Source: Argopecten irradians
Taxonomy: Eukaryota; Mollusca; Bivalvia; Pectinida; Pectinidae
DNA length: 64,000 bases
Direction of reading: 5' to 3'
NCBI RefSeq assembly: GCF_041381155.1
Contig: NC_091142.1
Location: 8,551,340 to 8,615,339, forward strand
Below the pieces are notes generated by a model. It was not told where the DNA came from and did no database searches. It saw only the letters and a list, made by a program, of their open reading frames with translations. Position numbers and translations under genes: made by a program. How positions within the stretch are numbered: the first letter of the stretch is position 1; every line of letters begins with the position of its first letter. Of the stretch, positions 10,899-23,210 are shown piece by piece.

Positions 10899-13800
10899 GT
10901 ACGTATTTCTTTTTTTCATTAATATTTAATCATACGTATATGCAATTATAACAAATCATGCCTAGTAATAAAGCAGCAAGCAATATCTAAAATGTTTATT
11001 CATGTAGGGTGATAATTTTACAAATATTTTTCATCCATATGCTATTTATTTCAGATCATAGAGGAATTAATAAATGTAATATGACGGGACGTTTAACATG
11101 TATCAAACATGTGCTAAGTCAAAATAAGGAAGTTTCTCATTCATTAGTGTTTCTCTCTTTTTTACCGTTAAATGCATCGGCAGTGCTGCTTATATGAACA
11201 TAATCTTAGAAATTAATTTGATTGAAATCAGATTTTCAAAATGCTTACACTTAAAAGATCGGCTGTTAATCAGACAGTACGCAGGGACTTATAATTAATA
11301 GTGTCTATCCAACTAGGGTCTACGTGTAGGATCTGATAAAGGCCTACCTAGGGTCTGGCTACCGGGGGTACGTCTAGTCTAGGGTCTCCCTTGGACCTAC
11401 CTAGGATCTAGGGTCTAGCTACACTTGACCAAATACCAGAATGCTAACATTCATCTAATTAAATCATCAAGATATCCGATTTATTTGTATGATAAAGTCC
11501 TAGTACGTTGTTAGTTTTATAAACAGGAGTTGTTTATTGAAATCTGTAATAGTTATATCTATAAACAGGAGTTGTACATTGAAATCTGTAATAGTTATAA
11601 GTGTAAAGAGGGTTGTACATTTAAATCTGTAATATTTATAACTGTAAAGAGGGTTGTACAACGAAATCTGTAATAGTTATATCTATAAACAGGAGTTGTA
11701 CAACGAAATCTGTTATAGTTATAACTGTAAAGAGGGTTGTACATTTAAATATGTAATAGTTATAACTGTAAAGAGGGTTGTACATTTAAATCTGTAATAT
11801 TTATAACTGTAAAGAGGGTTGTACATTTAAATATGTAATAGTTATAACTGTAAAGAGGGTTGTACATTTAAATCTGTAATATTTATAACTGTAAAGAGGG
11901 TTGTACATTTAAATATGTAATAGTTATAACTGTAAACAGGGAGATTACAACGAAATCTGTAATAGTTATAACTGTAAACAGGAGTTGTACGTTGAAATCC
12001 GTAATAGTTATAACTATAAACAGGAGTTGTACGTTGAAATCCGTAATAGTTAGCGAGTGTATTTTGACGACAATGACTAGACCCGATGTTACCTTAGGTA
12101 TAAAGCTATTTGACTGGTATTGATCTGCCTACCTTAACAATCCCCTCTAACTTTTGATCAATAACGACTCGTAATCTAACACTACACTGTACGGCACCGG
12201 AATCATCAGAGCTCATCAATATCAAAACACTTTCACTCCATATTTTATTCTCCTGAGGTCCCTCCTACCGATAATGTTACTCCCATACAACTATCCTTAC
12301 AACACAAGAGTTTGACGTTCTGTCAATAACATAAAGCAAAATATGTTTATAAATAGCCATATACGTTAAATATCACCACAATGAGACGTTCTGTCAATAA
12401 CATAAAGCAAAATGTGTTTATAAATAGCCATATACGTTAAATATCACCACAATGAGACGTTCTGTCAATAACTTCTTGCAACACAACGTATAAATCCCAT
12501 ATATTATATAAAAACAGAGATTGCGAGGTTCTGCAAATAACATCAAGCATAACAACGAATAAATACCCCATATATTATATGAATACATGTTGTGACGTTC
12601 TGTCAATAATATATAGCATAAACATACATAAATACACCTAAGCATTGAGCATTGGGGGCGGTAGGATCAAAGAGTGTGAAATAACTACTATATACTACAG
12701 CTACCTGTTACTGGCTGTCATACCTACAGTAACGGCTATGTTAGTGGAAACATGTTTACATTGATTTTCTAACGAGAATAAAATATGAAATGTCAACACC
12801 AGAAACCGTAAACCTTGTCAATAACGCGATTGTTAACGGCTCTTAACACCTGTTATGGTATTTCTTTAAGATACCAATATCGAATCTTATACCGAGGGCA
12901 TATGGAGTGTATATAGTAGATTTATGGAAACCGACTGCCTTTGTGTAGATTTCTATTTGGGAAATGTGTTTTTCTTATAACTGTATTAACTTTATTTTAT
13001 CGCAGAGGCACTACCACATGTCAATAATAAAAATACCCTTTGTAGAAGACTAATATAAATCTATTTTTGACCAAGGTTACATAGAAATGGAAATATTCTT
13101 TAGAATAGGCCAGCTTCTCCGATCAAACGTGCATTGTAGGGTTTGTGTTATGGCATCCAATTTTATTTTTCAATAATATATGTACATAATTACAATCCTG
13201 TGAGTCCTGCTGTGTGCCAACCATAATGAAACTTGACATTTCACAATCTTATAGAAATTGTGCCAAAACATTACAATACAGTTCAATTTATAAATATTCA
13301 CCAGGCATTTAAAAATGGAGAGCTTCTTTAAACCCGTTGTATATATGCATCGCCTATACTTTGACCTTGAACAATACATGGAGGTAATTTGAAATCCGAG
13401 TCTGGCGTGACGAACATCGCAAAATTCAATAGCTACCTAATTATTTTTTTTTCAAAAAACATCTGAACGTAATGATGATGGTATATCTGTGTTGAATATT
13501 TTCAGTTTAGAAATGACTATTTGTGTAAAACAATATTTGTGTAGCAATATTTGTGTAAAACAATATCTGTGTAAAATTATACAAATTATATTATAAATAT
13601 TATCAACCACTTGTATTTAATTCCCCAAACACTCCATTACAATTCCAACACAACAATGAGGTATCTTAGATTGCCGGATGTCAGAATCACGATTAAGTAT
13701 GCTCCATTTATTCTGGTATTGAAGTTATGTATATTATTTAGTAATAGGAAATGGTGAATGCATATAACATTATCATTGTTTATCACATAACTATCCCGTC

Positions 13801-16800
13801 CAGCCATGTCATAGATATCTAAGTCACATGTGTATTAACACTAATATGACGTCTCAAGTAGTTTTGACGTCATAATCTATATATGACGTCGCATGATTGT
13901 AGGGGTTCTGCTGTTCTATATTTATAGAGACGAAATTGAAAATTTCGCTTATATTTTTATTAGTAAAAGTTATGTGATAAATATAACCTTACACTCGTGA
14001 CTATTTAATATGAAATTTATCAAACATGTTAAATAATTTGATATGCCACTTGCCTTATCAAATTGTTGAACTCGTTTGATAAATTCCATAGCCGCACATG
14101 TAAGATCCTATATTTTAATCAGCACACTTGTGCATATATATAGTTATTTACGTTTGCCAAGTTCAGGAATCTCGGCAGTATTGAAACATGATTAATTATA
14201 AACATCTTTGTTTATTACTAAAATCAGGTGTTGACGAACTTGTTAATTCCTTCCAATGTGCACGTTAAAATTCGCATGTGATTAATCTTTGTTGTCTTAT
14301 ATAATGATACATTTGTAAGATCTCGATGTAAGAAATCTGACTGTGTAATCTGATGTGATGGCATATTTTATTTACTAGAGTTACTTTCCTTTGTTTACAC
14401 TCCGTCTGCATATTACAGAGTTAGCTCCCTTGCGGGTAGGTATCCATTTTTTTTGAGCGCAATTCACGTCGTTTTCTCAGAAATGTATGACGTTACGCTC
14501 GCAAACACATGATGTCACAATCAATACCTACCCGCAAAGACAGATAACTCTGTATTATGCAAATACAGAATACGCCTTTTACTTGTTTGAATATTAAAGA
14601 TTTCTAGACGACAGATAAAATTTTGAAGAAGCGGTATAAGGCAGTCATTGACGATGGTGTATTGGGACAGTCAAAAAGTGTTTAAACATTTTACTCTAAA
14701 TGTTAAGGGTTTTTCATGATCTAATTCAATAAACACGGTACTTGTATTGGAAAAGTGATTGAACAGTTTTATCTAAATGTAAAGAGTTTTTTCATTATCT
14801 TATTCAATACACATGGTACGAACTAAGCAAATAAAACTTGTATTGAGTCCTACTCTCTTCCTTCTGATTGCAACCTTTTGTTTTTTTTCTGTAATTACAT
14901 GGTATTTTTTAGAAAACATGTCCCGACTTTAAAACTTTCTTCGTAAAAGATCATTTTTGCGGAAATTAAGACATTATGAAAAATAAACGATATCCCCATT
15001 TGTTGAGACACAAACATTTATACATAGAATTTCACAATAAAACATTATGCCATAATTAATGTTTCACTAAATCATCGATATGCAAGTGTTTATCAGGGTA
15101 TATTTGATAGCAATGTTTTATTTTATTGTGATAAATACAATTATTTAACTAACTATGAAACTGTACCGGAGCTAAATTTTGATCAGATAAATCTACTGAA
15201 TGTTACATAGAATCAAGAATTTTTTCTTATACTTACATCAATGTAACAGTTTGAATATTTTGAAACCAGTACATTCTGTTACGAATAACAACGGAAACTG
15301 AAAACTGATAGCGGTATAGGTAGATAGTCAGTGTTATGGTAGGCAGGTGTATTAAGTACACATAGGTATAGGTTCCATACAATAAATAACGGCAATCAGT
15401 ACATTTATATTAAACGTCCACAACTCGACGTTGAAGGATTCAAAACCTCACTCACAGACGATTGAAGTACTACAAAGAATCAGTACATAAGTGTATTATA
15501 AGCTTATCCTATAATCACTCAACGCGATGTGTCTGAGTACACAACCTCTGTTATATAGGTCTCCTCATAAATTATCAATAATACTAACGTAAATGCAATA
15601 TCTATAATTGCGAGTTATTTTATGTAGCAGTTGTACTTCCCTTCAAGTCTGACATTAGAATTTATCAATAAATATTTTTTTTACCAAAACGAAGATATCG
15701 TCAAATCAAAAACAAATTGTCAACAGCTTGAACAAAATATTATATTTTTAGTCTAAAGACACGTACGGTATTGTCGTTCGCATTCAATCATCCGTTTTGG
15801 TGATCATGAATTCAACAAGTTATCTATTTTAAGTTATTCCATCAACACACAATGACAAGCTATTAGAAAAACAACCGTGTGTAAATGATTTTATGATATA
15901 CTTATGAATAGCAATGGCCACGTATAGCATTTGTGGCGATAAAGTTTGTGTTTATCTGGATCCAAATAGTTTAGTTGTGTGCAGGCAAATAGATATGACT
16001 TTTAGTGTTTTTACGTACCGTTTTGATTTAAGATTGACTTCCATCAACTTTAATGTTTGGTTTGAGATTTTTGTGTTATAGAAGTATTACATAACTCTAT
16101 TTTTGTGTTATAGAAATATTACATAAATCTATTCTAAGTTAATCCTTATAATTCAATTAAAATAATTAAATTCTAAATTTTGTGTACTTAGAGTTGAATG
16201 CTACAATAAGCAGAATTAGTTGACATGCAAATACAATAAGCAGAATCGAGTTACAATACAATAAGCAGAATTAGAGTTGACATGCAAATACAATAAGCAG
16301 AATTAGAGTTTGACATGCAAATAAATAAGCAGATTAAGCAGAATAGAATTAGTTGACATGCAAATACAATAAGCAGAATTAGAGTTGACATGCAAATAAA
16401 TAAGCAGAATTAGAGTTGACATGCAAATAAATAAGCAGAATTAGAGTTGACATGCAAATACAATAAGCAGAATTAGAGTTGACATGCAAATACAATAAGC
16501 AGAATTAGAGTTGACATGCAAATACAATAAGCAGAATTAGAGTTGACATGCAAATACAATAAGCAGAATTAGAGTTGACATGCAATACATGACCCTTGGG
16601 TTAGAATATCCCTATCCTTCATATCTACATATGAAAGAGTTATATATTAGTAAACTTTATCCTTATTGATATTTTATCAGATGACGAGTCCGCCTTGTTT
16701 AATCCGTATTGTACGAGTCACACATTGACGGAATGGATCAGGAAAAAATGTCACTGTGAAGACGACAGTAAGTATAAAAACATCTATCTCACCTATTTCC

Positions 16801-19800
16801 GATTAATTTCAATATTCACAAACATATGTATTTGTTTTAGTACCAAAGTTATCTAGCAACTCGGTTAATATCTTAAGGGCCATGACCCCAGCTCTGACAA
16901 AAAGTTATAATACACATAATATTTACTTGTGTAAGATCATAACAAGAGACCCTAGTTTTTTACAGGTAAATATTGTGACCCTAGTTTTACAGGTAAATAT
17001 TGTGACCCTAGTTTTACAGGTAAATATTGTGACCCTAGTTTTACAGGTAAATATTGTGTCCCTAGTCTTGCAGGAAAATATTGTGACCCTAGTCTTACAG
17101 GTTAAATATTGTGACCCTAGTTTTACAGGTAAAATATTGTGACCCTAGTTTTACAGGTAAAATATTGTGACCCTAGTTTTACAGGTAAATATTGTGAACC
17201 TAGTTTTACAGGTAAATATTGTGACCCTAGTTTTACAGGTAAATATTATGAGCCTAGTTTTAAAGGTAAATATTGTGACCCTAGTTTTACAGGTAAATAT
17301 TATGACCCTAGTCTTACAGGTAAATATTGTTATTGTGACCCTAGTCTTACAGGTAAATATTGTTATTGTGACCCTAGTCTTACAGGTAAATATTGTGACC
17401 CTAGTTTTACAGGTAAATATCGTGACCCTAGTTTTACAGGTAAATATCGTGACCCTAGTTTTACAGGTAAATATTATGAGTCTAGTTTTACATGTAAATA
17501 TTGTGACCTTAGTCTTACAGGTAAATATTGTGACCCTAGTTTTACAGGTACACCTGTAAATATTGTGACCCTAGTTTTACAGGTAAACATTGTGACCATA
17601 GTTTTACAAATAAATATTGTGACCCTAGTTTTACAGGTAAATATTGTGACCCTAGTTTTACAGGTAAATATTGTGACCCTAGTTTTACAGGTAAATATTG
17701 TGACCCTAGTTTTACAGGTAAACATTGTGACCCTAGTTTTACAAATAATTAATGTCCCTAGTTTTACAGGTAAATATTTTGACCCTGGTTTTACAGGTAA
17801 ATATTGTGACCCTAGTTTTACAGGTAAATATTGTGACCCTAGTTTTACAGGTAAATATTGTGACCCTAGTTTTATTTACAGGTAAATATTGTGTAACTAT
17901 TCCTACATATAAATATTATGTATTACAATGTTTTTGTCAGAGGCGGAGGCCATAGCCTTAAAGGATCTTTCGCCTACAAATAAGTTCAATCTCATATTGT
18001 AGTGCTAATGCAATATATATTTTAATAAGTAGCTTTAACTTCTTTAAAAGCTAGTTACCATATATGTAACCCTGGTCATTACTAGCCGCAATATACCGCT
18101 CGGCTAGAGAGAACTTCTCTTTAGCTCGATCGGTTGAGCGTCAGACTAGTAATCCAGAGGTCCCGAGTTCGATCCCTGGCAGAGGCAGGTATTAAATGTA
18201 TTGTAAATTCTGCACCCTGTTACATATAAACGATATTTTATGATTAGTATGCAATCATTGCTAGCAATAATCAATGAAAATAAGAAGGTAATCCCCCTGA
18301 TGCCTCTGAAATGAGCTTGTATTCACTCTTCTCTCTAACCATACAAGTGTGCATCTTATAGCCTAGTGCAAATAGAAGCTTGCTAAATACACAGATACAG
18401 ATCAAAGGGTAACCAGGTTACCGTTCTCTTTTGACGAATCTTATTTAGCAGGGTCTTTTTTCAAGAGCATGCACTGCACACTAGGAAGGATAAATAAGAG
18501 CGGAGCTAGTACAGGCGTTCATTTCAGTGGCATCCGACATGCACTTTACATGTTCTATTTCTATATTTTTAAATATACCTTATTGTGAAAACTGAAGACT
18601 TCAACAAAACAAAGTGAAAGTAAATTTATGCTGTCAAAAGCATAATGGTTAATCACATGATACCTTGTATACTGTAAAACAACTTTCTTTCGCGTGCAAT
18701 TTACTTTTTGCAAATTTCGTGAATTTTATGATTGCGAATTAACATGAACATCGTTTAAATTGGTAGGAATTTCCACTAAATGTTTAAACCTGCAAATTTT
18801 AATCTTTGCGAACTTGTTTTGAAATGAAAATCGCGAATTTTATAAATTTCAATACTAGTATTCATTGTATTTATAATTCGTTGGAAATTATTGTTTTTGA
18901 CAGTTACAATTGACCTAGTTGACCTTGAAGGACAGGTTAAGAACCTCCCAACCCGACCTAAGGACTACGCCAGCGAAATGGTGACTGGCAGGGAGACATA
19001 CGTACTTATACGGGTCGAACGTAAGTAAATAAGGATTGAAGTATTGTTATTTTTTTCGTCGTACATGCATGTCATTTTTTTCGTCGTACATGCATGTCAC
19101 CTTAGTGGTATTAAATGGCTACCCATGCAATATAACTTCGCTCACCTTGTTTGTAATGCCAAAAAATGTTCTGAATACAGGTTCATTGTTCCTTTTCTGA
19201 AGGAATTTAGATATTTACGTAGTACCTCTAATTTTCCAATTGGGTTCCACTCATTCTGCTTCAGAGGGTCACAGCCAAAATTGATACAAATTCTGTTTCC
19301 CATCCGCATCCATGCAGAACTCTTTTGACTAGTAGCGATTGAAAGGATTAACCTCTATTTTCCCTATTGGGCCCCACCCCTCCTGCCCCCGGGGGTCAGA
19401 GCCAAAATGTATACAAAATTTGTTGCCCTTTCCCCAAGGAAGTTTGTGACCAAATTTGATTACAATACATCTAGAGCTCTATGACTAGTAGCGATTGAAA
19501 GGAAATGTTGACGGACGGACGACGAACACTGCGCCATGACATAAGCTTACCAGCTCTTCAGACCAAATGATCTAAAAACGTAATTTGCGTTAAAATAACA
19601 CGCAGTTTTCATATATATGGAGAATTGACTTGTAGTTGCGGTTTTCATCGATTTTATTTTTCAAAATGGCGGGATATCATATAATTGTAAAACTTTGATA
19701 AAACGTCGTGGTATGAGATAAAAAGAAAATGCTCTTGACATGTTGATATGAAGAATAGGGATATTCTACCTTCTGGGTCACAAAATGTTGTATCTTATGG

Positions 19801-22800
19801 AGCAATAATACTGAACAACTATATAACAAGTAATCCTTGGATGAAGACGACTTTCTTTAAAAGATAATGCTATTTCTTTTCTAAGAAAACAAAGCCACGA
19901 AATCCCACTCTTTTTTAATTTCGTGACATGTTTTACGGAATTAGTACGCCGTTATATCGACCAATTTGAAGTGACGTTACAAATGGCAGCGTCATATTGT
20001 ACGTTATGAGATGATAAAAAATAAGCCAATGAAAAATCACGTTACAAGCAAAATTGAATTATGTAAACATTAAACGTGCCTACGGCCGACTGAATGCCTC
20101 CAGATGTCGTGTTCACAATCCCCATTAAATAACAGCGTCCGAGTCGAGATGGTGATTAAGTACAACACATACTCTAATGTACGAATAATAAGTCAATTAG
20201 GCCATGCATTAAATCAATAGCAACCGTGATTACCATAAAAGCTAGGTTTCGCAATCAATTAGGTCCCTTCGAAAAATACACAAATTATCCCTCAAGATTT
20301 TTAATGGCGTCCTTTTATCGAAAAATTGATTCTGTTTATGCATGGCTCTGCAATATTAGCAATGCGGCCCTCGTCAGGTCCTTCCGGAACCGTCCGGAAC
20401 CATATTACATTTAATCTATTGTGTATTGAAGTTTCTCGAATCAATATTTGACAACAATTACCAAATATTGATTGTACCCGGAGTACTCAGAAATACATAC
20501 TGAAATTCAGCATTGAGAGGGGAAATATCATTGAATATGCTTTAGCCAAGTGAATACATCGACTTCCACTATTGAATTGATGAATTGATTAAGTTCTATT
20601 CTGATGTATGAATTGATACAAACACAATTATTCCCATTAATTTGAATTTCAATTAAAAGCTGACAACAGGTCAGAGGTATATCCTGATCATACAACAGCA
20701 GTCACACACGGAATACCACCGATATGACACATAACAGGCTAACAGCCATATAGAGCTATGCTTGTGTGGGGCTATGTCATAATGATTGATAGACTATTTC
20801 ATCCACTTTTGGTGAGACAGGAGAATCTCATCCAGAGGGATAAAAGCAAGTTGTCATACACGAGGTTTGCGTACGAAGCTTGCCTCGTGCTGAACAGCTT
20901 AGAATTTTATCCCGAGGGTTGAGATCAACTGTCTTACCCCAAAGAGAGTAAATGATTCGTTTTGTCTTGCTCAGTATACCATATTGTGTCAATAAGAGCA
21001 TCTCACCAATGCAAGCAACGATTGACGATCTTATAATGTCGTCGGCGTTGTTTTGACGTAATTACATTGCCATGCTTCTTCTACCGCGACGTCATGACAG
21101 TGTTGTCGCAACGTCATGCATCAGTTAAGAGCGTTCAAGGATCTCATGTGACTTCCATTCACCCTAACGCGAGATAGACACACCGGTAAAATTGTGGATA
21201 TCCCTATCAGGGGTAAGAAAATAAAAATTTTCATCCTCTTCGAGATGAAACAGGATGCCTCAACCCAAACAGTGTGATTGGTTGTCAAACACGAGACCGA
21301 GATAGGAAAAACCTCACACCGGTAAAATTGCAGATATTCCTGTCCAGGTTAAGAGCAATTGTTCTCCGAGTCACTCATTATTGGTAAAGTATTAATTTTG
21401 ATGTATTTTATCATATGTTTCAGGTTGCAATGACGGGAAGTTTAGTTACACCTCACTACTTAATAATCTGGCGGAGGTCAACCCCGAACTGAGCGGTAAG
21501 GTCCCACAAATACTACCAATATTCTACTCCACAAACACTTATATACAGATTGCCAGATAGGGATGCTGCCAAAGACAACGCAAAACGCCAGTGACACACA
21601 ATTTGTCTCATCAAGTGTATTTAATTATAATATATAAAATGGGAAGATGAAATGGAAACGTGTTTCTTTTTTTTTCTTTTTTTGTACAAAGCGACATTTC
21701 TGTGACAATTGTCCCATATTTGTTTACATTGAAATAGTTTAGTAACATCGTCCAGTTGATATAGATATCATCTCAGTATATTTCGTTTTTATCATGTACA
21801 TCGGTGTGTACGTAGCAACCTTAAGAGAGAAAGACCTGGGCAATACAAAACATATAATAACAATGATAATAACCCGTATTGAAAATACATTGTTACTTTG
21901 TTAACTTGTTTTAAGCCTTATGTATGTTCAGATAAAAACATATCTGAATAATTCACTTCATAATTACTAATGGAAGATCATAACTTGGCTATTTGGTTTC
22001 AGCGCGTGTAGTCTTCACTGCACAAAAATCTAAATATGTGCATCATAATTTATAGCAGTTCTGCCAAAATTCATTTTAAGCTGTAAAATATATAGGGTTT
22101 AATTTAACAATTTGTTAGTATTGTCATTATCAAAATGTCGCTCACTTTTAGTAGTTAACAAAATATTTAAAGCTCTTCTTGGTTCGTGAATACAAAATAT
22201 CCAACATTAATATAATCTTCCGTGTTTCAGTTAAGTAATCCAGTATGTCAAGACCTACGACCAGTAATTATATAATGTTCCGTGTTACAGTTAAGTTATC
22301 CAGTATGTCCAGTAATTATACAATGTTCCGTGTTTCAGTTAAGTTATCCAGTATGACCAGACCTACGACCAGTAATTATATAATGTTCCGTGTTTCGGTT
22401 AAGTTATCTAGTATGTCCAGACCCACGACCAGTAATTATACAATGTTCCGTGTTTCAGTTAAGTTATCCAGTTTGTCCAGACCCACGACCAGTAATTATA
22501 CAATGTTCCGTGTTACAGTTAAGTTATCCAGTATGTCCAGACCCACGACCAGTAATTATATAATGTTCCGTGTTACAGTTAAGTTATCCAGTATGTCCAG
22601 ACCCACGACCAGTAATTATATAATGTTCCGTGTTTCAGTTAAGTTATCCAGTATGTCCAGACCTACGACCAGTAATTATATAATGTTCCGTGTTTCAGTT
22701 AAGTTATCCAGTATGTCCAGACCTACGACCAGTAATTATATAATGTTCCGTGTTTCAGTTAAGTTATCCAGTATGTCCAGACCCACGACCAGTAATTATA

Positions 22801-23210
22801 TAATGTTCCGTGTTTCAGTTAAGTTATCCAGTATGTCCAGACCCACGACCAGTAATTATATAATGTTCCGTGTTACAGTTAAGTTATCCAGTATGTCCAG
22901 ACCCACGACCAGTAATTATATAATGTTCCGTGTTACAGTTAAGTTATCCACTATGTCCAGACCCACGACCAGTAATTATATAATGTTCCGTGTTACAGTT
23001 AAGTTATCCAGTATGTCCAGACCCACGACCAGTAATTATATAATGTTCCGTGTTTCAGTTAAGTTATCCAGTATGTCCAGACCCACGACCAGGACAAGCA
23101 AAAACAAGAAACAGAAACCACAAGCGAAGCAAGTAAAGGTTGTACGTCAAGAATCTTCACAAGGCAAAAGACCGGGAAGTAGCGAGAAACCAAAGAAATC
23201 CGCTAAATAA
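10832..23210 (+). CDS. CXorf65: CXorf65-like protein, 164 aa, five coding exons
   Basis: Coding exons are 10,832-10,898, 16,681-16,767, 18,904-19,020, 21,424-21,495 and 23,059-23,210. All introns are phase 1 and GT-AG, and the exons total 495 nt with the stop. The N-terminal ~100 residues ('TFIVVRYGG', 'NPYCTSHTLTEWI', 'IDLVDLEGQV', 'DYASEMVTGRETYVL') align by eye with human CXorf65, which has 'IDLCDEAG' and 'DYAS..LTARSTYYV' at the same places. From memory the human protein is 183 aa, so the length fits. The C-terminal ~40 residues are Lys/Ser/Pro-rich and disordered. The function of this family is not established. An alternative start is the ATG at 10,853. Introns are loaded with minisatellites. 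The acceptor of the last exon is the final copy of a 60-bp array, so longer isoforms with 20-residue repeats are possible. Confidence 0.85.
11320..11420. repeat. low-complexity 'ctagggtct' repeats in intron 1
   Basis: Irregular repeats of 'cctagggtct' / 'ctagctac' lie over about 100 bp. Confidence 0.6.
11515..12050. repeat. ~42-bp minisatellite in intron 1 of the CXorf65-like gene
   Basis: About a dozen imperfect copies have a 'gttgtacatt-aaatctgtaatagttataactgtaaa' core, with two alternating subtypes (caggag and gagggtt). Confidence 0.85.
12313..12645. repeat. ~70-bp tandem repeat, five copies, in intron 1
   Basis: Each copy begins 'gacgttctgtcaataacat'. The first two are nearly identical and the last three are diverged. 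Confidence 0.8.
12646..16189. other. intron 1 interior, mostly unremarkable
   Basis: AT-rich intron sequence. Apart from one MITE at 14,403-14,573 I see no exon, RNA gene or repeat that can be supported. Confidence 0.5.
14403..14573. mobile_element. MITE family 'tgcatattacagagtta', copy 1
   Basis: Inverted ends 'tgcatattacagagttagct' and 'gataactctgtattatgca' are followed by inner inverted 'gcgggtaggtat' / 'atacctacccgc'. Other copies lie at 39,360-39,540, 41,562-41,728, 50,078-50,250 and 54,858-55,088. Confidence 0.85.
16190..16590. repeat. 32-bp minisatellite (gcagaattagagttgacatg core)
   Basis: About eleven copies of a 32-bp unit, some shortened, end about 90 bp before exon 2 of the CXorf65-like gene. 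The unit does not resemble the exon 2 acceptor. Confidence 0.9.
16681..16767 (+). CDS. CXorf65: CXorf65-like exon 2
   Basis: Acceptor tttatcag|AT and donor GACA|gtaagt. It encodes 'DDESALFNPYCTSHTLTEW' and 'IRKKCHCEDD' in the frame continuing from exon 1. Confidence 0.85.
16955..17890 (+). repeat. 27-bp minisatellite with back-to-back acceptor/donor motif
   Basis: More than 30 units of 27 bp (gtgaccctagttttacag then gtaaatatt) lie in intron 2, on the same strand as the gene. About 28 units contain ttttacag directly followed by gtaaa, that is, a 3' splice site abutting a 5' splice site. Several frames stay open over hundreds of bases ('VNIVTLVLQ' and 'GKYCDPSFT' repeats) because 27 is a multiple of three. 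I regard these as non-coding. Confidence 0.9.
18115..18187 (+). mobile_element. tRNA-derived SINE head or tRNA pseudogene (Thr-AGT-like)
   Basis: An A-box-like 'ttagctcgatcggttgagcg' and a B box 'gttcgatccc' (18,167-18,176) are present, with AGT in the anticodon position (18,148-18,150). The anticodon stem has mismatches and the acceptor stem is poor (..ttctct vs agaggca), so it is not a working tRNA gene. Flanks 'gtaaccctg' and 'ccctgttaca' suggest an element extending both ways. Confidence 0.65.
18660..18862. mobile_element. MITE 'actttctttcgcgtgcaattta', copy 1
   Basis: It shares its start, 'gaacatcgtt', 'taggaatttcc' and 'gttttgaaatg.aaatcgcgaa' with a copy at 41,744-41,951. The right terminus is less clear here than in copy 2. 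Confidence 0.65.
18904..19020 (+). CDS. CXorf65: CXorf65-like exon 3
   Basis: Acceptor ttttgacag|TT and donor GAAC|gtaagt. It encodes 'ITIDLVDLEGQVKNLPTRPK' and 'DYASEMVTGRETYVLIRVE', the best conserved part of the family. Confidence 0.88.
19180..19560. repeat. dispersed molluscan-type repeat, two partial units
   Basis: Two related units ('gggttccac..gggtcacagccaaaattg' and 'gggccccacc..gggtcagagccaaaatg') each run to 'gactagtagcgattgaaagga'. The second ends in 'gttgacggacggacgacg..catgacataagcttacc'. Such tails are, from memory, abundant in bivalve genomes. Confidence 0.7.
19570..21180. other. intron 3 interior, no feature seen
   Basis: AT-rich sequence without exon signals that join the gene. 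Nothing else is supported. Confidence 0.4.
21180..21353. repeat. short direct repeat in intron 3
   Basis: 'cacaccggtaaaattg..gatat' followed by a 'taag' block occurs at 21,180-21,218 and again at 21,315-21,353. Confidence 0.6.
21424..21495 (+). CDS. CXorf65: CXorf65-like exon 4
   Basis: Acceptor atgtttcag|GT and donor GAGCG|gtaagg. It encodes 'RCNDGKFSYTSLLNNLAEVN' then 'PELS'. Confidence 0.85.
22205..23092 (+). repeat. 60-bp minisatellite made of the exon 5 splice acceptor, 15 copies
   Basis: Each 60-bp unit is 26 nt of intron end (..ataatgttccgtgtttcag or ..ttacag) plus the first 34 nt of exon 5 (ttaagttatccagtatgtcc, then agacccacgaccag). AG sites fall at 22,230, 22,290, 22,338, 22,458 and every 60 bp to 23,058; the copy at 22,398 has GG instead. 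One unit is 48 bp, so the frame is kept. From the second copy to the gene's stop there is no in-frame stop; the first copy has TAA. Confidence 0.95.
23059..23210 (+). CDS. CXorf65: CXorf65-like exon 5 (last coding exon)
   Basis: Using the AG nearest the unique sequence (23,058), G+TT gives Val and the exon reads 'VKLSSMSRPTTRTSKNKK' and on to 'EKPKKSAK' before TAA at 23,208. Any of 12 intact acceptors at copies 2-14 would also be in frame and add 20 residues per copy. Confidence 0.8.

Noticed and set aside
17139-17885. 248-codon open frame of GKYCDPSFT repeats
   Set aside because: It lies within an intron of the CXorf65-like gene and several other frames of the same array are equally open.
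18115-18187. Functional tRNA-Thr(AGT) gene
   Set aside because: Anticodon and acceptor stems do not pair properly; better explained as a SINE head or tRNA pseudogene.
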